This document shows positions 23,601 through 34,431 of a DNA stretch of 64,000 nt, piece after piece. The notes beneath the pieces were generated by a model. It was given only the letters and a program-made list of their open reading frames with translations. It was not told the DNA's origin and searched no databases. Position 1 is the stretch's first letter, and the number at the start of each line of letters is the position of its first letter. Both the position numbers and the translations under genes were made by a program. Where the stretch lies: contig NC_079882.1 of assembly GCF_029227915.1 (NCBI RefSeq), positions 12,028,001-12,092,000 on the forward strand, written 5' to 3'. Origin of the DNA: Hydractinia symbiolongicarpus. Its lineage: Eukaryota > Cnidaria > Hydrozoa > Anthoathecata > Hydractiniidae.

Positions 23601-23965
23601 GAATTCTTAATCAGAAATATAAACCCCAAAGTGAGTATTCTGTGTTTGCAGTGGGAAATTATAAAATATTAATTAGACAAGTTATTTTTTTTAATTTTCG
23701 GCTACATTTATTTTTTAAACATTCCTCAAAAATGCAAAAATTTCGCGGTTCTGGCGAGTCCCGAAATGTTTGTTTCGCGAACGTTTCGGACAATAAAGTA
23801 TATCCATACTTTCAACTTTTGCAGCACAGTTGAACAACAAGTTTGTAATACCTGAATTTGCATTATTTTTACAGATGGAAGGAGCACTCGTTTCGTCAAC
23901 AACACAGATATTATGAAAGTCTACAGATTCTAAGGAAATCGTTCAATGTTCACACTGGAGGATAG
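20626..23965 (+). CDS. LIN37: LIN37, DREAM/MuvB core subunit
   Basis: Exons: 20626-20750, 20829-20858, 21001-21047, 21138-21182, 21733-21753, [microexon 21906-21909 or exon 22284-22308], 22372-22540, 22719-22753, 22833-22914, 23284-23357, 23875-23965. With the microexon the product is 240 residues; human LIN37 has 246. LIN37 is a nuclear subunit of MuvB (LIN9, LIN37, LIN52, LIN54, RBBP4) and is needed for DREAM-mediated repression of cell-cycle genes. Visible: N-terminal helix [18 protein letters not shown], acidic stretch [10 protein letters not shown], basic patch RAPRKKKKK, the family signature [20 protein letters not shown] followed by [13 protein letters not shown], a proline-rich linker ([13 protein letters not shown]), and the C-terminal signature [20 protein letters not shown] then [10 protein letters not shown]. 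All listed junctions are GT...AG and in phase except the gap before 22372. The gene converges on WDR82. Confidence 0.93.
21961..22088 (+). mobile_element. Diverged mini-Helitron in a LIN37 intron
   Basis: Starts tctatctgtatattaaa, contains ggtcgtgc and ends ggatttcttgacgggttaac then gactaa, resembling the 3' end of the copy at 17295 (hairpin, taacgact, CTRR). Diverged; a (TA)n tract lies immediately upstream (21938-21957). Confidence 0.45.
22553..22642. mobile_element. 90-bp palindromic MITE with 8-bp target duplication
   Basis: Two arms, catccccagggcttgttaag then ctttttatatttg and the reverse, pair around a loop of about 10 nt. The element is bounded by identical 8-bp direct repeats GTGTAGTT at 22545-22552 and 22643-22650. 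The left repeat begins 4 nt into the intron, inside the donor region of the LIN37 exon ending at 22540. Related ends are at 25170, 62437, 7196, 7628, 10480 and 35246. Confidence 0.8.
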
Positions 23966-25859
23966 AAACTTTTTAGTTTGATGTATATACTTTGTAAATA
24001 TAATAATTATATATGAAATCCTAATACTGGAATATTATTGTTTTTTAATAGCAGTACCTACATGCAGCGTCCGATTCCTTTGTAATTTTTGTACGAAAGT
24101 ATTCTCTATTTCTAATGCTTATTTACATTATCTATCCAGATATTATAGATGTAGATTGTGATAAGTTACGGTAAAAAGTTTAACCCAGTTTCAACGGTTT
24201 TACCAAGGAAAAACACCAAACCGTGAATTATCTTCGCGCAAGTTTCTGACAACAGGGTATGCGCAAAATCCAACATTGATTGCATTTTACATAGAAATTC
24301 ATACTTCCGAGAAATTCTGTCGTGTGGTTTGCATGAAATTTTTACACTGCGACCCTTCTTGGCCATCGTAGAGAATGCGTATGGCTAAAATTGATTTCAG
24401 ATCAATCACTCTCCGCGGGCAACCTTAAAAGGAAAAGGTGTCACGGGTACAAACTTGTCAGCGACGGATCTTTGTCTCTTTTTTTTATCGGGACAGCGAG
24501 CAGCTCTGCACTCACCTGTATAAATTTGACGGCAGAATTATTGTAGTGAACGCTAGATCGATACCGGAATACCGTTTTGAGAACATTCGGTTTGCTTTAC
24601 AGGAATTAATAATGTCAAAGCCAACTACAAGTGTTCGTTTTTTGTATGTTTTATTAGTTTTTCCAACTAGTTGTGGAAACTTATAGCCATTCTTCATGAT
24701 CAGATGAATGTTCTCAAAAGTAGGGGTACAAATGCTGAGATGTTGCATTGTGTAGTATACTACCATAAGAGAATTGATTTTGGTGAATTTACTAGTTTTG
24801 CTCAATCTCGATGTCCCCAACACAATTATTAGGAAACTCGTTTTTTGCGAGATTTAGCGGATGTTTTTTCTTTTTTAAAAAACATTTAAAACTTTTTTTC
24901 TTCAAATTTACCGCTTTATATATTAGAATGTCAATATTTTTCTAAGCGTCCTACAGAAAAGGTGCTTGAAAAACAATATAAATTGGTAAAAAAATAAATA
25001 TCAAATTCCTTATTTTAGCAAAATTCGTAAATATCATTCTCGCGTTTAGGATTTGCGAAAATTAATTCAGGTAAGCTATTTTTCTATCCCTATCCCTATT
25101 TAAAATAGTGAAACCTTATATAGCGTAGACGGATTATTCTCTGGAGAATAACAGTCAGACACCAACCTTGTCCCCACGGCTCTGTTTTCACTTTTTGATA
25201 TTGGGATGGCATCAAAAAGTGGAAAATAAGCACTGGGGCTTAGATTTGATCAGAAAATCAGTCTGCAAGTTATGCGAGTTCTACTAGCAATTCGCAAGCA
25301 AGGAAAGCAACGTAAAAAATGCTTTGTTCTCTGTCACCACGAATACGTCATTGTAGCACACTCAATACCACCGTCTGTGACTCCCAAGAATTCGCATAGC
25401 TAACAAAAATGAGCATAAAAGTTATTAAAGATTTAGGATCCAACTAAATAACTGAAGTTCCTTGAAGTGCTTGTCTTATATAGAAACAGCGTATATACTT
25501 CTTTATGAATAGATACATTTTTCCTACGTTCCAACAGTGTCCGTGGTTGTATGTTCCCTTGCTGTCTTAATATTCACAATATAAATAAGATATTTGTATA
25601 TTTCTCTTTAAAATATATATATAAAAACTACATTTTGTTAGAAAAAACAGTGCGTGAAATGACTGTATATATATGACTCTACGATGCCATATTGTGTCCC
25701 ATGTTTGTACTTTGTCTCCATATCCCGAAATGTTCACCAATTTATGTAACATCAACAGCAATCGAGTTCAATTGCCGTGGCAACATTATTTATCAAGTTA
25801 ACGCAATGTTGGTTCCACCGTTCTCTCCAAACGATTCTCGCCATTAAAACTTTTATTTT
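23966..25859. other. LIN37-WDR82 convergent intergenic region
   Basis: Holds both presumed 3' UTRs. At 25170-25236 a palindromic element (ccccacggctctgttttcac... with a matching reverse arm) belongs to the CCTCGTCCC family. Short open frames at 24166-24366 (-) and 24512-24823 (-) have no recognisable homology and no splice support. Confidence 0.4.
25852..25857 (-). terminator. Possible WDR82 polyadenylation signal
   Basis: On the minus strand AATAAA occurs only 2 nt after the WDR82 stop codon (TAAAAATAAAAG). If used, the 3' UTR would be very short. Other AT-rich signals downstream cannot be excluded. Confidence 0.35.
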
Positions 25860-28830
25860 TTATTTTTCAACGTCGTTTAGATCAGGAATCCAAAATGCCT
25901 GGAAAAAAGTTAAAGAAAGCGTAAGTGTTGAATATGTCAATGAAAAGAAAACAGACACTGTGATATTCCTCACCAAGTTTGTACATCCAGTAGCAAACAT
26001 CATATACTTTGGATTGAAGCGTACATTCCGACACGGTCCGGGATGCATACCGTCTAATATTGCAATTCGCTTTCCGCTATCTGCTGACCAGACATGAACT
26101 TTGCCATCAGTAGTACCTGCAAAGAGTAACTGCGTGAAATTAAATGCTACTAACAAATTCAAACTAATTTCGTACAAGAGAATGCACCAATAAATGGCAA
26201 ACCCACGGTTTTAAAAAGACGTTTAATACGTTTTTTAGATTATTTGAAAATACTCTTTTCTTTTTTCTTTTGATATTTTTTATAAATTATGATTCCATTA
26301 CAATAATTTCTATACTTATAATTTCAGACATATAGTTTTTTGCAAATAAATGTATGTTTTTTAATATATTCTTTTCGCTCTAGCATCCTCTGTCACCTCG
26401 ACTTCCCTTTAATGTACACGAACTTAGGAAACTTTAATTTTTAAAAAAAATTTATTTCGCAAGCAATACCTGCGAAATTTATGCTTGAAAAAATTATCTT
26501 CGTTGAAGTAACACAATCCACACAACAAGAAAACAAGCTACTACCTGACAAAACGTATTGGGAATCTGGAGTAAATGAGGCTTCTAAATAAATATCCCCA
26601 TTTTTACCTGGAGCCAGTCCCTAGTAACAGAAGCACAAAAATATATATATTTGAAAGACTGCCACTAACACAGCTAAAACATGAAAAATTAAAAGCGGGT
26701 AGCAGAGGCGAGTTTTTTTTAGGTAAGACCAAAATTTTCAAAGTTCTTTAATAGTACATAAAAGTGAAGGCTTCACCAAATTTCAGTAACTGGTAAATAA
26801 AAAAAAGTCAAGGCACAAGGAAACTAGTACCATTTTGAATTTTGCTTATTATAATCGTTTATTTACCGTGAACGTGTGCAATAGATTTCCTTGAAAAGCA
26901 TCTAACAAATGGACTTCTCCTTTGGTAGTCGGAACTATAAATTTCTTTCCATCATTACTAAACTTGATGCCAGAAAGTTCAACGCCAGTTTCTGACTGCG
27001 GTAAATTGAATGTCGCAAAAGGACCCTGAAAATATATACCGATATGTCAACTTCAATTTTGTAAAAATACATCGGATATTAACTTGTAAATATTTATAGA
27101 TAACTGAGCAAGATAACTGAGTCTAACTTCTCAGAAATCTGACAGATCATGGTAGACTTTCCGCAAAACTTTATAAAATTAAATCTGTATTCATAATAAG
27201 TACCTTATCAAACGTGCGTAAGTCGTAAAGTCGGATGATCTCGGAATCTACACCGGCCGCAAATATCAACCCTTCCGGATCAAATGAACATACGGGACGA
27301 CCTGACACGTGCATCAAACCCTGAAAAAAGTGGAAGCACAATTTTTACTGTTAATGCTTGGTTTAACATCCCCTCCCCCTCCTAATTGTATTTGCTTTTT
27401 AACCTTAAACATCCACGGTAACAACAATAATGACAACAACAATAAAAATTGCAATATTTCTACCTGGCAATTATTGGAACGTAAATCCCACAAACGAATG
27501 GTCCTATCTAAAGAACCTGATATGAATGCATCATCCACTGGAGACATATGGAGTGCCACAACGCTAAAAAATAGACGTTCAAAAACTACAAAAGAAACAG
27601 GTTTATATGCAAATTAAAAAAAATCAGTAGACAAGAACGTTTGATTGTAAAGGAAGAACAAACTCTTCAAGTAGTTACTTTGGGAAGAAAGTTTTTTGTG
27701 AAAACACCGCAAAAACTTTCTTCCCTTAAAGTACAAAGTTTTATTGTAAGCCGTAAGTTGCGGTCACACATACCTTTTTGTATGTCCAGTAAAATACCTC
27801 ACATATTTATTATCGTGTAAAGACAAGTAGCGTATGGTATCTATAAATATAACATGAGTTACATTGTCGCCAACTGATCGCAATAGAGATCAAATGAAGT
27901 TTTTATTTGGATTTGCATGATTTGCAGACAATGTTCTCCAAAACAATGAAATCTATTAATATTGATGGGGTACTTGAATGAATTTTTTTCTATGGCTACG
28001 TACCGTCTACTTTAGTTGAAGTGTGTATCACTGTGTTGTTAGCATGTGTGAATTGAATAAAAGCTACACCATATTTTTTACTATTCGCAGTTTTTCGTTG
28101 TCTGAAAAAAAATGTATTATATAATATAACATCAACTAGTTGCAAATCTCAGTTACAGTACATGTATTATTAGGTATGGGAAAGTAGAAGAACAGAAAAT
28201 TTTCACAAAATTGATCAAAACAGTTATTTTAAAAGTATGGTGGTTCAAGAAAAAATTTGAACTTTATAAGGTGGCAACAGAGATTTTTGTAATAAATTTT
28301 GAACTTTTATACAACTTCTCTATTATATTTAAAAAAAATTCTATAACCACCGAATGCAGTAAAAATATTTTTTAAATATTAGAAATTGAATAAAAAATCT
28401 TACAATTAAAAAAGTATGTACGTCAAAGGGTTAGAAAGATTATTAATGTAACATAACGTTTTATTTTCTTTCGGAACAAACTTAATTTCATGCAAGTTTC
28501 ATGACAACACTGCCCTGCTCATGGTAACATCATAGCCAAGTACCTCAGATTCACAAGTAAAAAGGTCTGGTTAAATGTGACAAAAAAGACAATGACAATC
28601 TAATCAAACAGTAAAATTCTCAACTTGCCACGGAAATAGGTTTAAAAGCAATTGCAAATATTTACTCACTTTCCATCAAAGCAATCGTAAATGACAATAG
28701 AATCATCAGCGCTACTTGTAATCAGAGTGTCCCCATTTGATGTGTAATCTATGTGATTGATCTTATCGGAATTATCACGGAATATTTTTGCTGGTTTGAA
28801 AGCTCGCACAACACCGTCTGTTAATTTCAT
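25860..28830 (-). CDS. WDR82: WDR82, WD40 subunit of SET1/COMPASS and PP1-PTW
   Basis: Nine exons on the minus strand: 28830-28670, 28101-28004, 27840-27774, 27563-27464, 27320-27204, 27025-26867, 26620-26545, 26116-25974, 25898-25860. Joined length is 960 nt with no internal stop, giving 319 residues (human 313). WDR82 (yeast Swd2) links SET1-type H3K4 methyltransferase to phosphorylated RNA polymerase II and works in the PTW/PP1 phosphatase and ZC3H4 termination complexes. Visible: start [40 protein letters not shown], then ADDSIVIYD, repeat [90 protein letters not shown] and ending [12 protein letters not shown]. All borders are GT...AG. Divergence is greatest in the fourth and fifth blades ([20 protein letters not shown]). 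A pyrimidine-AG acceptor lies about 36 nt before the ATG. Confidence 0.96.
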
Positions 28831-31056
28831 GGTTCAATTTTTTTTTAGACTTTTTAAAATATCTAAAAATAATATGAAAAAAATATATAAAATCATTATA
28901 ATGTAAAACGTAGGGGATGTGAAAACAGAGTGCTCAAAATAATCAAATATTTACAGTCAGACATATTCAGTAGAATACCATTCAAAGTACTTGAAAAAAG
29001 CAACCGCAAGTAGGTTTGGCCATGTTCCTATACAAGGACTCAAAAATTATTTGTAATAATGGAAAAAGAAGAACTACAAATATTAAAAAACTATTTTGTC
29101 AACCATAGAAAATTACAATTTTTATTTACATTTTAAAATATTAGCAAAAAAAGTTGGATATCACTGGCAATTTTTGCGCTAATTTTTCGTTTGAAAGTAT
29201 TTGATGTTTATATGTAAGTTAGAATCTCCAAAAGTTAAGAGCCTGCAAAACACAAAGCTTTTCTAAAATTAGCACAAAGTCACAGCGAAATGCTAATTAT
29301 CTAAATTTTAAACAGAGGGCAAAGCTAAAAATACAATATGAAAACTAAGTTAAAATTTCATATCAAAATATATCCTTAAAAAATTAAGGTCAAATAAATA
29401 ACGTAATTGCAACATGTTAACAACATGACAAAACATAGATTCTGAACACTTGAAAAACTACAAAAGTTGTGTCTGAATGGAAAATATTGATTAATGGCTG
29501 ACTTCTATCAACAAAAAATTTGCAATTTAAATAAACCTTTCAAACGTAACATTCTCGCAATAGCGATGCTTAAAATTTTCTAGACATTTAATAAACTACC
29601 TAAAAATTATATTCATAATATATTTCAATAAATATTCTATAATATAAAATAAATAAAGGTATAAAAACATTTAATTACCATGATATTACATGGTAATTAA
29701 TTGTAGCAAGATCCTCACAAGTTTCCATATGTAGACAAAATTACCATTGACCAAATTGTGAAACTTTTACAAATAAAACTGCACTTTAAAATTACTAAAG
29801 AGAAATGTTTTCTTTTGTTTGTGGAAAATATTTTTTATGGCAATCCATATCACCCAAACAATAACTGATAGGTTTTCAAAACAAAACATACTGTTTGTAT
29901 GCAACGGGTATTAGCATACTTTGTCAATCTAATTGAAAAGTAATATGAGGTATTGCACCTGTCGTAAACAGAGTCATAAAAAGTATTGAGTTTTAACGAA
30001 CACAAGTGAAGAACCATTACAGTATCCATTAGGCATGACCAATTTAATTTTATGTTCTAGCATAATATTTATAAAAAATTTATAAAAATCTTAAAATAAA
30101 ATATTTTAAGATCATGTCACAAAACATCGAGTGTTTTTTAAGTTTTTTTATAATAAAGTGGCATAGTGATATTTTAATACTGACTTTCAAAATTTTATAT
30201 GTTGATGCAAAGCTGTTTTTTCATATTCTGTCTGTAAATGTAAACATTTCACCTAATTACCATCCAAAACCTGGAATTTAAATTGACAACCCTGTCCCTA
30301 TTACCTGGTAGTTTTTTCCCCAAAATATTTTATTTTTAAAAATTTATATTCTGTATTATCTTGCATACCATACAAATGACCCATAAAAATATTTATGGGT
30401 ACCACAACACTCCTCTGCTAAATTTAGAAATTGTTTAGAACATTGAATATATTTTTGACTAATTCTGATATCTTTGATTTTGGACACTAATTATAAATGA
30501 CATGATAAGCTAGGTCAGGGCCAGGTGCTGAATTTACCAATTTTACTGAGGTACATAGCAGATTGAAATTTCTACCGATTAAGATAAGCGTCAGCATGAA
30601 TTTTAGTATTTAGTTAATATAATTATGCGAGAGCGATTACTTGCTTTAGAGCTTAGTTGATGATGTGATATTTCACATAATTAGCAAAGCCCAATATAAA
30701 AAAGTAAGAAGATTTATAGACAACTTTCCAGCTTCTTTTATATAAAAACAACTTGTTTTTTACAGGAGGTAAGCTTTGAGAAGCTTTGGCACGCACTATT
30801 GAAAATGTCTTTTTAAATAATTCTTTCATGGAGAACAAAATTATAATGATTGGTCTACGACACAGAACTTCTGTATTGTATTTCCAGGCATTTTTACTTT
30901 TTTTTTACTTTTATAAGACAACTTTTTTTGATGTGGATCTTAAGTACTTTTAAGTTTCACAATCCCGCCAATGATAAAATGATTACTGAGGCACAAAAAA
31001 TAATATTGTTAAAAGTTAATTATTCTAATATATAAAAACAAACACACTGGTACATG
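28831..31056. other. WDR82-NXT intergenic region
   Basis: About 2.2 kb of very AT-rich DNA between the WDR82 start and the NXT stop (both genes on the minus strand). At 29676-29702 a short inverted repeat (aattaccatgatattacatggtaatt) stands out. No gene was recognised. It contains a MITE fragment at 30640-30777. Confidence 0.4.
30640..30777. mobile_element. Fragment of the TTAA MITE family
   Basis: The right part matches the 4392-4760 element: tcacataattagc, tccagcttcttttatat, aacttgttttttacaggagg then taagcttt. The left part and the left TTAA are missing. Confidence 0.55.
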
Positions 31057-31479
31057 TCATTCGTTATCAATAAATCGAAAACAATCACTAACTATTTTCC
31101 ATTTTTCATTGTCACTCAATAATAAAATAAAAGTCTGACTGAAGTACTTTCTTTCGTTTTCGTTGCCGTATTTAACGTATCCTTCGCATACCACAAGTAT
31201 CGAAATACGATTTGAAGTAGCAATTCCGTTGATTGGTTGACAGTCCATCGAAGTAAGTTTATGAGCAGTTGCAGGAAGGCTTACAAAAAACTCGTTTATT
31301 TTTGTAGTACCAGTATAAGCATTACCATTCCACACAACAGTTGATAAATCAGCATAAAGCTTTACCAATTTATGTCTCTGTCTGTCAAAAGTGCTGAAGT
31401 ATAGCTTACCAAATTCTTTTGCAGCGAGACATGCTTGATTAGATAAGTACTTGAAATCAGTAGGTGCTGCAACTGCCAT
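31057..31479 (-). CDS. NXT: NXT1/NXT2 (p15), NTF2-like mRNA export cofactor
   Basis: A 140-residue NTF2-like protein matching animal NXT1/NXT2. It pairs with NXF1 (TAP) to carry mRNA through nuclear pores. Visible: N-terminal helix NQACLAAKEFGKLYFSTFDR, KLVKLYADLSTVVWNGNAYT, INEFFVSLPATAHKL, SMDCQPIN, then the closing strands ISILVVCEGYVKYGNENERK, YFSQTFILL, and the C-terminal signature WKIVSDCFRFID. The start at 31479 was chosen because family homology begins about there. The frame stays open upstream to an ATG at 31677, but that part reads like leader or intron and a possible acceptor (ttttattttgaag) lies 8 nt before the chosen ATG. Coding sequence is in one exon. One NXT gene seems to serve for both vertebrate paralogues, so the symbol is generic. 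Confidence 0.94.
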   Translation of the reverse strand: MAVAAPTDFKYLSNQACLAAKEFGKLYFSTFDRQRHKLVKLYADLSTVVWNGNAYTGTTKINEFFVSLPATAHKLTSMDCQPINGIATSNRISILVVCEGYVKYGNENERKYFSQTFILLLSDNEKWKIVSDCFRFIDNE

Positions 31480-31713
31480 TTTTGTGTCTTCAAAATAAAA
31501 TTGAAAAAAATAAATTTTTAAGCATGAAAGTAAAACAAGATGCATTTTCAGTGTCAAATTTGTGAAATAATCATTGTACTTAACCATGGATGATTCCTCA
31601 CAAGGTTTGAAGACCTGTCTGTGAACAAGAGTGTGTAACATTGCAACCATTAAACTTTTTTGGCATTCAATAAACATTACACATTCTTCTTTGGTTTATA
31701 TCTTTACTCTCTC

Positions 31714-32311
31714 ATTAGGCGACTCCAATTTAATTAGTTGTTCTACGGGCGGACAGAAATTTATACAGCAAGCTATTCTTTTCCTACTTAAAATAATAAA
31801 ACAAACAATTTTAGTGTTCTTTTAATGTTTTTTCGCGCAGTTTTATAGGAAAATCTAAATTCTTTTTCGGACTATGGTTGTTTAGTTGAGAGTCTTTAAA
31901 GACTTTCGCAGTGTTAAAATCTTTTTTTTTAATTCAAAACGGCGGAGGGTGTTACGACAAGTGTATTCTATCTTGTTTTAATTATTTTCCAAAATGGTAT
32001 CGACTAAAGTCTTGCTGTATTACAGTTTAGCTAGCTAATTTTAAACATATATATTAATCATAACAAAGGAGGGTGTTACGACAATAATCTGTCTTGTTTT
32101 TCCACTTGCATTACAACTATTTTAGCGAAAGTCATTGATTATCTTCTATGCTTATTATATTTTCACGAGATGGAATGAGAAAATGTTTGTTTGTTTTCTT
32201 GTTTTTTTCTTTAAAACTTTTTTTGCTTGATATTATTAATTTTTTGTTTTCGTGAAAATTAAGGTCGGTCGGGCCCGTAGAACAACTAATTAAATTGGAG
32301 TAGCCTTACCT
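31714..32311. mobile_element. ~0.6-kb TIR element upstream of NXT
   Basis: The left end (aggcgactccaatttaatta then gttgttctacgggc, 31717-31752) and the reversed right end (aaggctactccaatttaatt then agttgttctacgggc, 32273-32308) match over about 36 bp with two differences. The interior carries two copies of ggagggtgttacgacaa at about 31945 and 32069. No coding frame. It lies about 240 bp upstream of the NXT start and may include its promoter. Confidence 0.75.
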
Positions 32312-32503
32312 GTTTGTGATGACTTTGGTTTACTTTTTTTGTGCTACTGCGTTCCATTGTGCTAGGACAATTGAACTTACTGACTTTACAGTTTTGGTAT
32401 CTAATCTTATTTTTATCCCTGTAACTTTTATTCCTTATTACTCTTTGGAGATAAGCTTATAAAAAATCTAGTGTATGACTTTTTAATAATATTAATTAAT
32501 TAA

Positions 32504-32849
32504 TTTTAGCTTGGTGGTTATAACTCTCGTACTTTGTGCAGGAGACCAAGGTTTGATTCCTTAGGGGCGATTTGATATGGGCGAGTGAATGTTACCATAG
32601 CCCCAGGTTAACCCAAGCCATGTGAGGGAAATTGGAGAGATGGTACAATGTGTGGGCCATTGGATGTTGCAGGGAGTTGTCCGGTGGAGCGCTGACCATA
32701 ATTGGGTCTGTGTAGCTCAAAATGAGCATTAAATACTCTAAGACTCCCTATCTAAACAATGGCCTCCTCTGGAGGGATAATAGACAGGGTATATCCCTCA
32801 ATATTTGTGAGGCTAGCCATGTAAAATATGCACATCTATCTATCTATTA
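32504..32849 (+). mobile_element. tRNA-derived SINE, full-length copy (plus)
   Basis: Head with A box (TTAGCTTGGTGGTTATAA) and B box (GGTTTGATTCC), then the family body (tatgggcgagtgaatgttac ... gaggctagccatgtaaaata) and a short (ATCT)n tail at 32834. Mirrors the minus-strand copy at 10603-10951. Confidence 0.85.
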
Positions 32850-32920
32850 ACTTTTTATATACATTAAAAAAGGTTATTACATAGAATATTTTTTAAAATG
32901 TACTAAGTTTTTATTGAGAA

Positions 32921-34174
32921 TTAAAGCTTACCTCCCGAGAAAAATTAAGTTGACCTAAATTGGCTCATATTCATACATGATTTACGAATATAAAGTTTAT
33001 TTTCCTTAATTCGCACTTATAAGTTACTAAGATTCAAAAATTCACCTCTGACACGAGGTAAAACATCCGCAATGCTGTTTTATAAATTTCTTCACCTTGA
33101 GTGCTCTGACGTCACCTGTTAGAAGATCGTAAATCATCTTCCGCATTGAAATTTTTTACTTAAACTTTAATAGTGAAATTCATTGGTAATGAGTATGTTT
33201 ACCCCCGTGAAAATATCAGGAAACTTTGAAAATGAATACTAACTTCAGTTGAGAAATCATCATTCAATTGCAATAAAACGCAAAAAAAGAAAAAAAGAGC
33301 GACAGGGAAAATGTTGTAGAATTTCAATTTGAGCCTATCAGGCGAAATACTAAACCAAGCACTGACTCAGATTTCAGTTGGAAGAGCTGTGATGAGGATA
33401 CTATTCAAGAAGAAGTCGCTTCACGTGTTGCTGTTGCTGTAAGGACGTGGTGCAAGTGTGGAAAGTGTAAGATAATGACGAGCGAAGCGGAGTGTCGTTG
33501 CTATTGCGAGTAAGAATCCGCGAATATTTTTAATTTAATCAGTGAGTTTTGATATGTAAACGTATTCGATTTAGATAATAGCACATGAGTTCGATGAATG
33601 ACGATAAAAATGAAAAAATCTACTAACCTTCTTCTTTTTGTTTTTTTCTTTCTAAAGTCAAAGAACTCGGAAGTAAAATGAGCTTCGCAGATCTTAAAAT
33701 TCTTTGGAAGTGTATCCTCTCTCTTGATCAGTTTGATCCATATAGTTCGTTGTTTTGGATCTTTGGGAAAGTTGAAAAAAATACACCTTGTTTCTTTTAG
33801 TGGTTAAGACAACTAGGTAAGTGAGCAAGAAGCCATATTACTATTTAAAAAAAGGTTTCGTCCTTATTCATCAACGTGTGGAACTTTTTTTTACAAATCA
33901 CATCACATCACATCCGCAAAGTTTCGCCTCTCATCCCGGGGGTCCGAATGTGAGCTTCTAACTAGTGACGTCAGGCGCATAATTATACTCTTAAATGCTC
34001 ACTTGCAAAATGGCGAACAAGTGAGGTGAAGGCTTAAAAACATGAGGTAAACATTGTCTGGTTTCTTGAATACAGTAGTGATTTTAATAAAATAAACGTT
34101 AAATTGTTTTTTCTGAAGATGTTATGAATCGATTTAAGTCAACTTGACTTTTCTCGGGAGGCAAGCTTTAAGTG
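32921..34174 (+). mobile_element. 1.25-kb TTAA element carrying a P2X7-like module
   Basis: Termini agcttacctcccgag...aagttgac (left) and gtcaacttgacttttctcgg then gaggcaagct (right) are bounded by TTAA on each side. They match the TTAA MITE family, but the interior is longer and contains coding sequence (33277-33510). It may be a partly internal-deleted or near-autonomous relative of the MITEs. Kolobok-like is favoured over piggyBac from the AG termini; no transposase was found inside. Confidence 0.7.
33277..33510 (+). CDS. Exon with P2X7-type cysteine zinc module
   Basis: An open stretch with acidic linker (FEPIRRNTKPSTDSDFSW) ends in WCKCGKCKIMTSEAECRCYC. This matches the WCxCGxCxxM-x5-ECxCC pattern of the P2X7 intracellular ballast-like domain, which occurs outside receptors in many non-bilaterian animals, often next to mobile elements. 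The frame is open from 33277 (after a stop at 33274) with no in-frame ATG, and it ends at a strong splice donor (GA|GTAAGA near 33508) just before a stop. It therefore looks like one internal or 5' exon. A continuation near 33659 is possible but I could not fit a phase. No membrane segments of a P2X receptor were seen. Confidence 0.6.
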
Positions 34175-34399
34175 AAATTCTAAAAACATTCCAGGAAAAT
34201 CTCCAAGCTCTGCACCAATAGTAAGTCAGTTGTTTAGCTAATAATATAGTTGTTTCTGATAAACCTATGTGTACGTTAGTTGATTAGTCCTTTGGAAACT
34301 GTTAATAAAATTATTGTAATTTATTTCAAGATATCCAACATTGTCGTCCGTTAAATTTGAATCTCACGGAGTTAAAATGTTATCCCTCCTGTACAAAAT

Positions 34400-34431
<32 letters not shown>

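Noticed and set aside
24166-24823. Minus-strand open frames between LIN37 and WDR82
   Set aside because: No homology, no codon bias, and they lie where both genes should have 3' UTRs.
31480-31677. N-terminal extension of NXT to the ATG at 31677
   Set aside because: Family homology starts at about 31479, a possible acceptor lies just upstream, and the extension has leader-like composition.
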